Assembly (NCBI RefSeq): GCF_003355005.1 | Contig: NZ_CP029985.1 | Location: 3,060,501 to 3,124,500 of the forward strand | DNA: 64,000 nt | Origin: Sphingomonas sp. FARSPH | GTDB lineage: Bacteria; Pseudomonadota; Alphaproteobacteria; Sphingomonadales; Sphingomonadaceae | Reading direction: 5' to 3' | Part shown: one piece after another, positions 43,650 through 52,161 of the stretch | Position numbering within the stretch: position 1 is the stretch's first letter | Layout of the letters: every line of letters starts with the position of its first letter | Notes under the pieces: generated by a model | What the model was told of the DNA's origin: nothing | Database searches by the model: none | Seen by the model: the letters and a program-made list of their open reading frames with translations, nothing else | Position numbers and translations under genes: made by a program

Positions 43650-44783
43650 ATGAGCCACGAACCCGAAACGAACGCGCCCGATACGCCGGAAGCGAACGCG
43701 CCCTATACCTATGCCGATGCCGGGGTCTCGATCGCCGCGGGCAACGCTTTGGTCCGCGCGATCGGCCCCCTCGCCCGCGCGACGCGGCGGCCCGGCGCGG
43801 ATGCCGACCTGGGCGGGTTCGGCGGGTTCTTCGACCTCAAGGCGGCGGGGTTCACCGATCCCCTGCTCGTCGCGGCGAACGACGGCGTCGGCACCAAGCT
43901 GAAGCTCGCGATCGAATGGGATCGTCATGAGGGCGTCGGCATCGACCTGGTCGCGATGTGCGCCAACGACCTGATCGTGCAGGGTGCCGAGCCTTTGTTC
44001 TTCCTCGATTATTACGCGACCGGGAAGCTCGACAACGCCATCGCCGAACGCGTCGTCGCCTCGATCGCGGAAGGATGCCGCCAGGCGGGATGCGCGCTGA
44101 TCGGTGGCGAGACCGCGGAAATGCCGGGCATGTATGCGGATGGCGATTACGACCTCGCCGGCTTCTGCGTCGGGGCGGTCGAGCGCGACCGGGTGCTGAC
44201 CGGGCGCGACATCGCAGCGGGCGACGTCATCCTCGGCCTTGCCTCTACCGGCGTCCATTCCAACGGCTATTCGCTCGTCCGCCGCCTTGGCACGGACAAG
44301 GGCTGGCGGCTCGACCGGCCGGCGCTGTTCGATTCGGACCGGCTGCTTATTGACGCGCTGATGGCGCCGACGCGCATCTATGTCGCCAGTCTGTTGCCGC
44401 TGGTCAAGGCGGGGCGGATCAGGGGTCTGGCGCATATCACCGGCGGCGGCCTGCTGGAGAATATTCCGCGCGTCCTGCCCGACGGCGCGCATGCGGTCGT
44501 CGATGCCGATGCGTGGGAGCAGCCGCGGCTGATGGCGTTTCTGCAGGCGCAGGGCGGGATCGAGCCCGAGGAGATGGCGCGCACGTTCAACTGCGGGATC
44601 GGCATGGCGGTGATCGTCGCGGCCGATGCGGCGGACGCGGTCGCCGAGACGCTGTCGCAGGCGGGCGAGACGGTGCACCGGATCGGCCGGGTCGAGGCGG
44701 GCCCGCGCGGCTGTACCGTACGCGGATCGACGGAAACCTGGTCGGCGCGCGCGGACTGGACCGCGACGCATCACCACGGCTGA
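43650..44783 (+). CDS. purM: Phosphoribosylformylglycinamidine cyclo-ligase PurM
   Basis: PurM is the AIR synthetase of purine biosynthesis. The 377 aa contain YADAGVSI at ~20-27, GGFGGFFDL, ANDGVGTKLKLA, the LIGGETAEMPGMY motif and HITGGGLLENIPR. The N terminus has about 15 extra residues before the conserved part. The ATG at 43650 lies in the short gap shared with the DUF2066 gene. purN follows after 4 nt. Confidence 0.96.
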   Translation: MSHEPETNAPDTPEANAPYTYADAGVSIAAGNALVRAIGPLARATRRPGADADLGGFGGFFDLKAAGFTDPLLVAANDGVGTKLKLAIEWDRHEGVGIDLVAMCANDLIVQGAEPLFFLDYYATGKLDNAIAERVVASIAEGCRQAGCALIGGETAEMPGMYADGDYDLAGFCVGAVERDRVLTGRDIAAGDVILGLASTGVHSNGYSLVRRLGTDKGWRLDRPALFDSDRLLIDALMAPTRIYVASLLPLVKAGRIRGLAHITGGGLLENIPRVLPDGAHAVVDADAWEQPRLMAFLQAQGGIEPEEMARTFNCGIGMAVIVAADAADAVAETLSQAGETVHRIGRVEAGPRGCTVRGSTETWSARADWTATHHHG

Positions 44784-44787
44784 GCCG

Positions 44788-45333
44788 ATGAAGCGCGTCG
44801 GCATCCTGATCTCCGGCCGGGGATCGAACATGATGGCGCTGGTCGAAGCGGGGATCGACGTCGCGCTCGTCGCGTCGGACAAGCCAGATGCCGCCGGCCT
44901 CGGCTGGGCGCGCGCGCGCGGCCTGGCGACCTTCGCGTTGTCGCCGAAGGGGATCGGCAAGCCCGCCTATGAAGCCGCGATAGACGCCGCGCTACGCGAG
45001 GCGGGGGTCGAGGTGATCGCGCTGGCGGGATACATGCGGCTGCTGTCCGACGATTTCGTCGCGCGCTGGCGCGGGCGGATCGTCAACATCCACCCGTCTT
45101 TATTGCCTAAATACAAGGGGTTGGACACGCATGCCCGCGCGATCGCCGCGGGCGATACGGTCGCGGGCTGTTCGGTCCACATCGTGACCGAGGAACTGGA
45201 CGGCGGCGCATTGCTTGGACAGGCGGAGGTGCCGGTGCTGCCCGGCGACACGCCCGATGCGCTCGCCGCGCGGGTGCTGCTCGCCGAGCATCGCCTGTAC
45301 CCGGACGTGCTGAAGGAGTTCGCCAGCCGATGA
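44788..45333 (+). CDS. purN: Phosphoribosylglycinamide formyltransferase PurN
   Basis: PurN transfers a formyl group from 10-formyl-THF to GAR in purine synthesis. The 181 aa include ILISGRGSNM near the N terminus, LAGYMRLL and the catalytic signature NIHPSLLPKYKGLDTH (Asn, His). The downstream catalytic Asp lies in EELDGG. It is coupled with purM upstream and overlaps the next start (ATGA). Confidence 0.96.
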   Translation: MKRVGILISGRGSNMMALVEAGIDVALVASDKPDAAGLGWARARGLATFALSPKGIGKPAYEAAIDAALREAGVEVIALAGYMRLLSDDFVARWRGRIVNIHPSLLPKYKGLDTHARAIAAGDTVAGCSVHIVTEELDGGALLGQAEVPVLPGDTPDALAARVLLAEHRLYPDVLKEFASR

Positions 45334-45689
45334 CCGACCCGATCGACCGTATCCGCGCCATCGCCCTCGTCCTGCCCGAGAGCGAGGAGCGCGAAAGCCA
45401 CGGCCAGCCGACGTTCTTCGTCGCGGGCAAGCAATTCGCGCAATTCCGCGACGACCATCACGGCGATGGCCGCACCGTGGTCTGCGTGCGGACGAGCGGC
45501 GCCGACGAGCAAGCGATGCTGATCGAGGCGGCGCCGGCGACCTATTCCAGCCCCGCCTATCTGGGCACGAAGGGGTGGGTCGCGATCGATCTGTCGGGCG
45601 AGGCGGACTGGACCCTGGTCGAAGACCGTATCGCGCGCAGCTGGGAATTGACCGCGCCTGCCGCGCTGCTCGAGGCGGGCGGCCGGTGA
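45330..45689 (+). CDS. MmcQ/YjbR-family protein
   Basis: The 119-aa protein is a small CyaY-like fold member with IALVLPESEERESHGQPTFFV near the N terminus and a KGWVAIDL segment. Family members are DNA-binding-like proteins of unclear role. It lies in the pur operon by a four-base overlap but no link to purines is known. Confidence 0.85.
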   Translation: MTDPIDRIRAIALVLPESEERESHGQPTFFVAGKQFAQFRDDHHGDGRTVVCVRTSGADEQAMLIEAAPATYSSPAYLGTKGWVAIDLSGEADWTLVEDRIARSWELTAPAALLEAGGR

Positions 45690-46276
45690 GCGAAACCGCG
45701 GATCAGGCGCGCACGCGGCGGCGCTGGATCACGCTCGCCGAAGTCGTGGCGGTGGCGGGCGTGCTGATCGCCGCGCTGACGCTGTACCTCAACTTTGCGG
45801 ATCGCCGCGCGGACCAGGCGGACAAGGCCGCTGCCGCGGCGAAGGATGCGGTGGCGCAGGCGCGTGTCGAACTGGCCGGCACCGTCGACGGCGGCACGAT
45901 CGCCCTGAAGGACCCGCGCCACGACATCACCGATACGACGATCCTGTTTCCCAAGGCGCTCGGCGTCGGCAAGCAGAGCCCGGTCGAGCCGCGGATCGAC
46001 GACGCGGTATTCCGCCGGCCGCTGCTGAAACTGACCGACGGCGGGCCGGATGCGCAAACCGGCCGCCTGCCCGTGCTGATCACCACGCGGTTCTGGGATG
46101 GCGACAGGACGCGCAGCGCGCGGGGCATCTACGACATCGTCTGGCGGACGCACGGCCGCCGCTTCTTCGGCCGCGCGCTGACGCTGGAGGGGTTCCGCCT
46201 GCGTCAGACCGGCGGCGACGCCGCGGCGCTGGAGCGCGCCTGGGCCGCGGTGAAACCCGCGGCGCGCCAGTCCTGA
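45686..46276 (+). CDS. Membrane-anchored protein of unknown function
   Basis: The 196-aa protein has a single transmembrane helix at about residues 18-37, preceded by Arg-Arg-Arg. A short Ala/Asp-rich coiled-coil segment (~38-62) and a ~130-aa globular domain follow. The topology should be N-in, domain in the periplasm. The GTG start overlaps the previous stop (GTGA). No family is recognised. Confidence 0.7.
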   Translation: MSETADQARTRRRWITLAEVVAVAGVLIAALTLYLNFADRRADQADKAAAAAKDAVAQARVELAGTVDGGTIALKDPRHDITDTTILFPKALGVGKQSPVEPRIDDAVFRRPLLKLTDGGPDAQTGRLPVLITTRFWDGDRTRSARGIYDIVWRTHGRRFFGRALTLEGFRLRQTGGDAAALERAWAAVKPAARQS

Positions 46277-46297
46277 CCTTTACGGCGTCCTGATCGC

Positions 46298-46750
46298 TCA
46301 GGCCGGGCGACGCCGCAGCAGGGCGGTGCGCAGGCACTGACAGACCAGTTCGTCGCGCTGGTTGCGCATATCGTGGCGAAAGGTGACCAGCCCGGCGTCG
46401 GGCCGCGACTTGCTGTCGCGCAGTTCCATGACCTCCGTCTCGGCGCGCAGCGTGTCGCCGAGGAACACGGGCTTGGGCATCACCAGTTTGTCGTAGCCGA
46501 GATTGGCGACGAGCGTGCCGAGCGTCGTGTCGCCCACCGACAGGCCGACCATCAGCGCGAAGGTGAAGGTGCCGTTGACGAGGATCTGCCCGAACTCGCT
46601 GGCGCGCGCGGCCTCGGCATCGAGGTGCAGCGGCTGCGGATTGTGCGTCATCGTCGAGAAGAGCAGATTGTCCGTCTCCGTCACGGTGCGGCGGATGTCG
46701 TGCGCGATCCGGTCGCCGACCCGCCATTCGTCGTAGAAGCGCCCCGCCAT
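46298..46750 (-). CDS. MaoC-like dehydratase
   Basis: The 150-aa hot-dog-fold protein has the hydratase-like motif THNPQPLHLD at ~34-43 and GQILVNGTFT. It resembles MaoC dehydratases of the mesaconyl/methylfumaryl-CoA type and probably hydrates an enoyl-CoA. Its ATG overlaps the mccA stop (TGATG), so it belongs to the leucine/isovalerate operon. It might supply the enoyl-CoA hydratase step that is otherwise not seen in this cluster; that is inference. Confidence 0.85.
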   Translation of the reverse strand: MAGRFYDEWRVGDRIAHDIRRTVTETDNLLFSTMTHNPQPLHLDAEAARASEFGQILVNGTFTFALMVGLSVGDTTLGTLVANLGYDKLVMPKPVFLGDTLRAETEVMELRDSKSRPDAGLVTFRHDMRNQRDELVCQCLRTALLRRRPA

Positions 46751-48603
46751 CAGTCGTCCTTCTCGATCCGCACCAGCATCACGCCCTCCGTCACCTGGCC
46801 GCCGACCGCGGCGTCGAGCGCGGCGACCGTGCCCGCGAAGGGGGCGGTCAGGCTGTGCTCCATCTTCATCGCCTCGAGCGTGACGAGCTTCTGCCCCGCC
46901 ACGACCGTGTCCCCCGCCGCGACGTCGACCGCGATGACGCGGCCCGGCATGGGGGCGAGGATGACGCCGTCGGCGCTGCCGCCCGCGCCCTTGGCCGCGG
47001 CGCGCCATGGCGTCACCTGCCACGTCTGGCCGCCTTCGGAGACAAGCAGGCGGGGGATCGCCGGCCCCGTAGCGGCGGGCGCGTCGGTGAAGTCGACCTC
47101 GACCCGCTCGCCGCCGACGTCGAGCCGCGCGATCCGGCGCGCGGGCGCGTTCAAGCGGAAGCCGCCGAGCGCGCCGGCGCCGGCGATCGCGGCGGCGGCA
47201 TCGACCAACGCCTCCTCGCTCGGCAGCGCGGGCGGCATCAGCGCTTCGCCCTCGCGCGCGATCAGGCCGGTATCGACGGTCCCTGCGACGAAATCCGGGT
47301 GGTCGAGCGCCTCGACAAGGAAGCCGGCATTGGTGCGCAGCGGCCAGACGATCGCCTCGTCCAGCGTGTCGGCGAGCATTTCGCGCGCCTCCTCGCGGGT
47401 CTCGCCATGCGCGATCAGCTTGGCGATCATCGGGTCGTAGAAGGGCGTGATGCTCGCCCCCTGCTCCACCCCGGTATCGATCCGCACCCCGGTTTCGGCC
47501 GGATCGCCGAGGTCAAAGGCGTCGAGCCGGCCGATCGAGGGCAGGAAGCCCTTCGCCGGGTCCTCCGCATAGAGGCGCGCCTCGATCGCGTGGCCGTGGA
47601 TCGCAAGCTCGCTCTGCGTGCAGGGCAAGGGTTCGCCGCTCGCGACGCGCAACTGCCATTCGACGAGGTCCTGCCCGGTGATCGCCTCGGTCACGGGATG
47701 CTCGACCTGCAACCGCGTGTTCATCTCCATGAACCAGATGCGGTCGGCGCGCAGCCCCTCGCTCGCGTCGGCGATGAATTCGATGGTGCCCGCGCCGACA
47801 TAATCAACCGCCTGCGCGGCGCGCACCGCGGCGTCGCAGACCGAGGCGCGCGTCGCGGCATCCATGCCGGGCGCAGGCGCTTCCTCGATCACCTTCTGGT
47901 GACGGCGCTGCAGCGAGCAGTCGCGCTCGAACAGATGGACGACATGGCCGTGCGTATCGCCGAACACCTGCACCTCGATATGGCGGGGCGAGAGGATGTA
48001 TTTCTCGATCAGGACACGGTCGTCGCCGAAGGAGGCGGCGGCCTCGCGGCGGCAGCTCGCCAGCGCGTCCGCGAAGTCGGCGGGATCGTCGACGCGGCGC
48101 ATGCCCTTGCCGCCGCCGCCCGCGACCGCCTTGATGAGCACGGGATAGCCGATCGTATCGGCTTCGCGGGCAAGCCTTGCCGCATCCTGGTCCTCGCCGA
48201 GGTAGCCCGGCGTGACCGGCACGCCGGCGGCGATCATCCGCGCCTTGGCGGCGTCCTTCAGCCCCATCGCGCGGATGCTCGCGGGCGGCGCGCCGACCCA
48301 GACGAGGCCGGCGGCGATCACCGCTTCAGCGAAGTCGGCGTTCTCGCTGAGGAAGCCATAGCCGGGATGGATGGCCTGCGCGCCGCTGTCCTTCGCCGCC
48401 GCGACGATCCGGTCGCCGACGAGATAGCTTTCGCGCGCTGCGGCGGGGCCGATGTGAACCGCCTCGTCCGCCTCGCGCACGTGCAGCGCGCTCGCATCGG
48501 CGTCGGAATAGACCGCGACGGTGCGGATGCCGAGCCGGCGCGCGGTGCGGATGATGCGGCAGGCGATCTCGCCGCGATTGGCGATGAGGAGGGACTGGAT
48601 CAT
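46750..48603 (-). CDS. mccA: Methylcrotonyl-CoA carboxylase, biotin-carrying alpha subunit
   Basis: This subunit carboxylates biotin for 3-methylcrotonyl-CoA carboxylation in leucine breakdown. The 617 aa comprise a biotin carboxylase (LIANRGEIACRIIRTARRLG, AVAGGGGKGMR, RDCSLQRRHQKVIEEAPAP), a BT-like linker and a biotinyl domain with the LEAMKMEHSL lysine near residue 580. Propionyl-CoA or geranyl-CoA carboxylases look similar; the adjacent mccB and ivd decide for MCC. The start at 48603 is 521 nt from mccB, a gap filled by the inserted DUF559 unit. Confidence 0.92.
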   Translation of the reverse strand: MIQSLLIANRGEIACRIIRTARRLGIRTVAVYSDADASALHVREADEAVHIGPAAARESYLVGDRIVAAAKDSGAQAIHPGYGFLSENADFAEAVIAAGLVWVGAPPASIRAMGLKDAAKARMIAAGVPVTPGYLGEDQDAARLAREADTIGYPVLIKAVAGGGGKGMRRVDDPADFADALASCRREAAASFGDDRVLIEKYILSPRHIEVQVFGDTHGHVVHLFERDCSLQRRHQKVIEEAPAPGMDAATRASVCDAAVRAAQAVDYVGAGTIEFIADASEGLRADRIWFMEMNTRLQVEHPVTEAITGQDLVEWQLRVASGEPLPCTQSELAIHGHAIEARLYAEDPAKGFLPSIGRLDAFDLGDPAETGVRIDTGVEQGASITPFYDPMIAKLIAHGETREEAREMLADTLDEAIVWPLRTNAGFLVEALDHPDFVAGTVDTGLIAREGEALMPPALPSEEALVDAAAAIAGAGALGGFRLNAPARRIARLDVGGERVEVDFTDAPAATGPAIPRLLVSEGGQTWQVTPWRAAAKGAGGSADGVILAPMPGRVIAVDVAAGDTVVAGQKLVTLEAMKMEHSLTAPFAGTVAALDAAVGGQVTEGVMLVRIEKDD

Positions 48604-48619
48604 GGACTATCTTTCACTC

Positions 48620-48677
48620 CTCCCTGAGCTATGCTCGGGGAGGGGGACCGCGACGCGAAGCGTCGTGGTGGAGGGGC
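48620..48677 (+). repeat. Left 58-nt inverted-repeat arm of the DUF559 unit
   Basis: The arm is two hairpins in a row: CTCCCTGAGC with GCTCGGGGAG around TAT, then GACGC with GCGTC around GAA. They are joined by GGGGACCGC and closed by GTGGTGGAGGGGC. It matches the reverse complement of 49038-49095 at 45 of 58 positions. Nearly all differences lie in hairpin stems and loops, and the stems stay paired. Confidence 0.85.
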
Positions 48678-48684
48678 TGAAGCG

Positions 48685-49110
48685 ATGCTGGACAAGCCGG
48701 GCAAGACGGTTCAGGCGGCACGGGCGCTCCGACGCATGCTGACGCCGCCGGAAGCAGCTTTGTGGGCCATCCTGCGGACGCGGCCCGCAGGCCTCAAGTT
48801 TCGGCGGCAGCATCCGGCGGGACCCTATGTGCTGGATTTTTACTGCGCCGCGGCGCGACTCGCGGTCGAGGTCGATGGAAGCGCACATGATTTCGCAGAT
48901 CGACCCGAGCGGGACGAGCGGCGCGATAGCGTGCTCGCGGCGCATGGCGTCGAGACGTTGCGGGTTCCGGCCGTGGAAGTCATGCGCGACCCGGATGCCG
49001 TGTTGCGACACATTCTGGCGGCTGCGGCGCGGCACATGCCCCTCCACCACCGGCCTTCGGCCGGCGGTCCCCCTCCCCAAGCGGAGCTTGGGGAGGATCG
49101 CGCGGAGTAA
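48685..49110 (+). CDS. DUF559 endonuclease-like protein carried by an inverted-repeat unit
   Basis: The 141-aa protein belongs to the DUF559 family, which has a Vsr/PD-(D/E)xK-like nuclease fold. It shows ALRRMLTPPEAALWAILR (~12-29), LKFRRQHPAGPYVLDFYC with the first catalytic-type Asp, VEVDG with Glu/Asp, and a closing RVPAVEVMRDP. The last ~23 residues (PLHHRPSAGGPPPQAEL and onward) are encoded by the right inverted-repeat arm. The gene lies antisense inside the ivd-mccB-mccA-maoC cluster, where it separates two subunit genes. No activity has been shown here; a role in spreading the repeat is my inference. Confidence 0.85.
   Translation: MLDKPGKTVQAARALRRMLTPPEAALWAILRTRPAGLKFRRQHPAGPYVLDFYCAAARLAVEVDGSAHDFADRPERDERRDSVLAAHGVETLRVPAVEVMRDPDAVLRHILAAAARHMPLHHRPSAGGPPPQAELGEDRAE
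49038..49095 (-). repeat. Right 58-nt inverted-repeat arm of the DUF559 unit
   Basis: Read on the minus strand it is CTCCCCAAGC/GCTTGGGGAG around TCC, then CGGCC/GGCCG around GAA. The same connecting and closing blocks follow as in the left arm. Both stems are perfectly paired although their bases differ from those of the left arm. It overlaps the 3' end of the DUF559 gene. Confidence 0.85.
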
Positions 49111-49124
49111 GCCGCAGCCCCGCA

Positions 49125-50714
49125 TCACATCCGGAACACGCCGAAGCGCGGGGCTTCGGGGATGGGGGCGTTGAGGCAGGCGTCGAGTGCCAGGGCGAGG
49201 ACGTCGCGGGTCTGCGCGGGGTCGATGATGCCGTCGTCCCACAGCCGTGCGGTGGCGTGCCAGGGATTGCCCTCGTCCTCGTATTTCGCGCGGATCGGGG
49301 CCTTGAACGCCTCCGCCTCGTCGGGCGACCAGCTCTCGGCGTCGCGGTGGACCGTTGCCAGCACGCTCGCCGCCTGTTCGCCGCCCATCACGCTGATCCG
49401 GCTGTTGGGCCAGGTGAACAGGAAGCGCGGCGAATAGGCGCGGCCGCACATGCCGTAACTGCCCGCGCCGAAGCTGCCGCCGATCAGGACCGTGATCTTC
49501 GGCACGCTGGCGGTCGCGACGGCGGTGACGAGCTTTGCGCCATGTTTCGCAATGCCTTCCGCCTCATACTTGCCACCGACCATGAAGCCGGAGATGTTCT
49601 GGAGGAACAGCAAAGGCACGCGGCGCTGGCAGGCGAGTTCGATGAAATGCGCGCCCTTTTGCGCGCTTTCGCTGAACAGCACGCCGTTGTTGGCGAGGAT
49701 CGCGACCGGCAGTCCGTGGATATGCGCGAAGCCGCAGACCAGCGAGGCGCCGTACAGCGCCTTGAATTCGTGGAACTTCGACCCGTCGACCAGCCGCGCG
49801 ATCACCTCGTGCACGTCGTATGGCGCGCGGACGTCCTGCGGGATCAGGCCGTAGAGCTCCTCGATCGGATAGAGCGGGTCGCGCGGATCGACACGGTTGA
49901 CCGTCGCGGGCATCTGCGGCGGCAGCGTCGCGACGATATCGCGCACGATCGTCAGCGCATGGTCGTCATCCTCCGCGACATGGTCGACGACGCCCGAGCG
50001 GCGCCCGTGCGTGTCCGCGCCGCCGAGATCCTCGGCGCTGATCACCTCCCCCGTCGCCGCCTTCACCAGCGGAGGGCCGGCGAGGAAGATCGTCCCCTGC
50101 CCCGCCACGATCACCGTCTCGTCGGACATCGCCGGGACATAGGCCCCGCCCGCGGTGCAGCTGCCCATGACGCAGGCGATCTGCGGGATGCCCAGCGACG
50201 ACATGGTCGCCTGGTTGAAGAAGATGCGGCCGAAGTGGTCGCGGTCCGGAAACACCTCCGCCTGGTGCGGCAGGTTGGCGCCACCCGAATCGACAAGGTA
50301 GATGCACGGCAGGCGGTTTTCCTGCGCGATCTCCTGCGCGCGCAGATGCTTCTTGACGGTCAGCGGGTAATAGGTGCCGCCCTTCACCGTCGCATCGTTG
50401 CAGACGATCATCACCTGCCGGCTCGACACGCGGCCGATGCCGACGATCAGCCCGGCGCCGGGCACTTCGCCGTCGTAGAGGTCGTTGGCGGCAAGCTGGC
50501 CGATCTCGAGGAACGCGCTGCCGGGATCGAGCAGGCGCTCAACGCGGTCGCGGGGCAGCAGTTTGCCGCGGCTGGTGTGGCGCTCGCGCGCCTTGTCGCT
50601 GCCGCCCAGCGCGGCACGCGCGACGTCAGCGCGCAGGCGGTCGGCGAGCGCGCGGTTGTGCGCGGCGAGCGCGGGGTCGACTGGGGCGGTGGTGGTGATG
50701 ACGGGGGCGCTCAA
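49125..50714 (-). CDS. mccB: Methylcrotonyl-CoA carboxylase, carboxyltransferase beta subunit
   Basis: MCC beta moves CO2 from biotin to 3-methylcrotonyl-CoA. The 529 aa are a two-domain crotonase-fold carboxyltransferase with RERHTSRGKLLPRDRV near residue 43, YLVDSGGANLPHQAEVFPD, MGSCTAGGAYVPAMSDE and GGSFGAGSYGMCGRAY. These are the marks of MCC rather than propionyl-CoA carboxylase. The start is a TTG at 50714 that directly abuts a palindromic repeat, so the ribosome binding site (GAGGGA) is inside the repeat. It forms a cluster with ivd and mccA. Confidence 0.94.
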   Translation of the reverse strand: MSAPVITTTAPVDPALAAHNRALADRLRADVARAALGGSDKARERHTSRGKLLPRDRVERLLDPGSAFLEIGQLAANDLYDGEVPGAGLIVGIGRVSSRQVMIVCNDATVKGGTYYPLTVKKHLRAQEIAQENRLPCIYLVDSGGANLPHQAEVFPDRDHFGRIFFNQATMSSLGIPQIACVMGSCTAGGAYVPAMSDETVIVAGQGTIFLAGPPLVKAATGEVISAEDLGGADTHGRRSGVVDHVAEDDDHALTIVRDIVATLPPQMPATVNRVDPRDPLYPIEELYGLIPQDVRAPYDVHEVIARLVDGSKFHEFKALYGASLVCGFAHIHGLPVAILANNGVLFSESAQKGAHFIELACQRRVPLLFLQNISGFMVGGKYEAEGIAKHGAKLVTAVATASVPKITVLIGGSFGAGSYGMCGRAYSPRFLFTWPNSRISVMGGEQAASVLATVHRDAESWSPDEAEAFKAPIRAKYEDEGNPWHATARLWDDGIIDPAQTRDVLALALDACLNAPIPEAPRFGVFRM

Positions 50715-50715
50715 C

Positions 50716-50845
50716 GTCCCTCTCCCATCGGGAGAGGGAGGGAGGCGCGCAGCGCCGGAAGGGTGAGGGCGGGGCGCTGGCTGCCCTCACCCTTCCCACG
50801 CGCTGACGCGCGCGGGCCCCTTCCCTCTCCCGTTGGGAGAGGGAC
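50716..50845. repeat. Inverted pair of REP-like hairpin sequences between ivd and mccB
   Basis: Arms 50716-50770 and 50783-50845 are inverted copies that share GTCCCTCTCCCA and CGGGAGAGGGA at the outer end and GGAAGGGTGAGGGC at the inner end. The middle part varies in sequence and length. The outer blocks form CCCTCTCCC-type hairpins of their own. It fills nearly the whole 133-nt gap between the ivd stop and the mccB start, so it is transcribed within the operon. Confidence 0.85.
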
Positions 50846-50847
50846 AG

Positions 50848-52017
50848 TCACTGCGCCACCTTCGGCGCGGCGCCGATCAGTTCGCGGCCGATCAGCATGC
50901 GGCGGATTTCGTTCGTACCCGCGCCGATGTCGAGCAATTTGGCGTCGCGCATGAAGCGTTCGACGGGCCAGTCCTTGGTATAGCCCGCGCCGCCGAGCGC
51001 CTGGATAGCTTCCAACGACACCTTCACCGCATTCTCGCTTGCGTAGAGGATCGCGCCCGCCGCGTCGAAGCGCGTCGTCTTGCCCGCGTCGCAGCTCTTC
51101 GCCACCGCATAGACATAGGCGCGCGCCGAATTGAGCGCGACGTACATGTCGGCGACTTTGGCCTGCATCAGCTGGAACTGGCCAATCGGCTGACCGAACT
51201 GCTTGCGCTCGCGGACATAGGGAATGACGACGTCGAGGCACGCCTGCATGATGCCGAGCTGGATCGCGGCGAGCACCGCGCGCTCGTAATCGAGCCCGCT
51301 CATCAGCACGCCGACGCCGCCATTGAGCGGCCCCATGACGTTCTCATGCGGCACTTCGCAGCCGTCGAAGACCAGCTCCGCGGTCGGCGAGCCGCGCATG
51401 CCCATCTTGTCGATCTTCTGCCCGATCGAGAAACCGGGCATGTCCTTTTCGATCAGGAAGGCGGTGATGCCGCGGCTCCCCTCGCCCGTCTTGGCGTAGA
51501 CGATGAGCGTGTCGGCATAGGCCGCGTTGGTGATCCAGAATTTCGTGCCGTCGAGCACCCAGCCGCGATCGGTTTCGCGCGCGCGCAGCTTCATCGAGAC
51601 GACGTCGGACCCGGCATTTGCTTCCGACATCGCGAGGCTGCCGACATGCTCGCCGGAGATCAGCTTGGGCAGATATTTCGCCTTCTGCTCCGGGTTCGCC
51701 CAGCGGCGGATCTGGTTGACGCACAGGTTCGAATGCGCGCCGTAACTGAGGCCGATCGAGCCGGACGCGCGCGACACCTCCTCGACTGCGATGACATGTT
51801 CGAGATAGCCGAGGCCGAGGCCGCCGTCCGCCTCCTCGACGGTGATGCCGTGCAGGCCGAGCTCGCCCATCGCGGGCCACAGCTCATCGCGGGGGAACCA
51901 GTCGTCGGCGTCGATCTTCGCCGCGAGCGGCGCGATCCGGTCGGTCGCGAAACGCCGCGTGCTTTCGCGGATCATGTCCGCGGCTTCGCCCAGCGCGAAA
52001 TCGAAATCGGGTGTCAA
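50848..52017 (-). CDS. ivd: Isovaleryl-CoA dehydrogenase
   Basis: This FAD enzyme oxidises isovaleryl-CoA to 3-methylcrotonyl-CoA, the step before MCC. The 389 aa carry the acyl-CoA dehydrogenase fold: SLAMSEANAGSDV, KFWITNA, GLDYERAVLAAIQLG (a Glu at the catalytic position of this subfamily) and the C-terminal LLDIGAGTNEIRR. The start is a TTG at 52017 preceded by GGAGAGGTGG; the frame is open nine codons further without merit. It is the first gene of the cluster. Confidence 0.93.
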   Translation of the reverse strand: MTPDFDFALGEAADMIRESTRRFATDRIAPLAAKIDADDWFPRDELWPAMGELGLHGITVEEADGGLGLGYLEHVIAVEEVSRASGSIGLSYGAHSNLCVNQIRRWANPEQKAKYLPKLISGEHVGSLAMSEANAGSDVVSMKLRARETDRGWVLDGTKFWITNAAYADTLIVYAKTGEGSRGITAFLIEKDMPGFSIGQKIDKMGMRGSPTAELVFDGCEVPHENVMGPLNGGVGVLMSGLDYERAVLAAIQLGIMQACLDVVIPYVRERKQFGQPIGQFQLMQAKVADMYVALNSARAYVYAVAKSCDAGKTTRFDAAGAILYASENAVKVSLEAIQALGGAGYTKDWPVERFMRDAKLLDIGAGTNEIRRMLIGRELIGAAPKVAQ

Positions 52018-52161
52018 AACGCCACCTCTCCAAAAATATCGTTTCAAATGCGACTAGCAGCGTCCGCGCCGCGATCAACCCTTTGCCGCGCAAGCGGCGG
52101 GTTGCGAGCGCGGCGGACGCGGCCTAACCGGGCGGCACAGTTCATGGACCGGAGCCCCAGG

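Noticed and set aside
41706..44960. A 1084-codon open frame extending hdaA upstream through purM
   Set aside because: Only the last 211 codons match HdaA; the rest is antisense to purM or out of frame with DUF2066.
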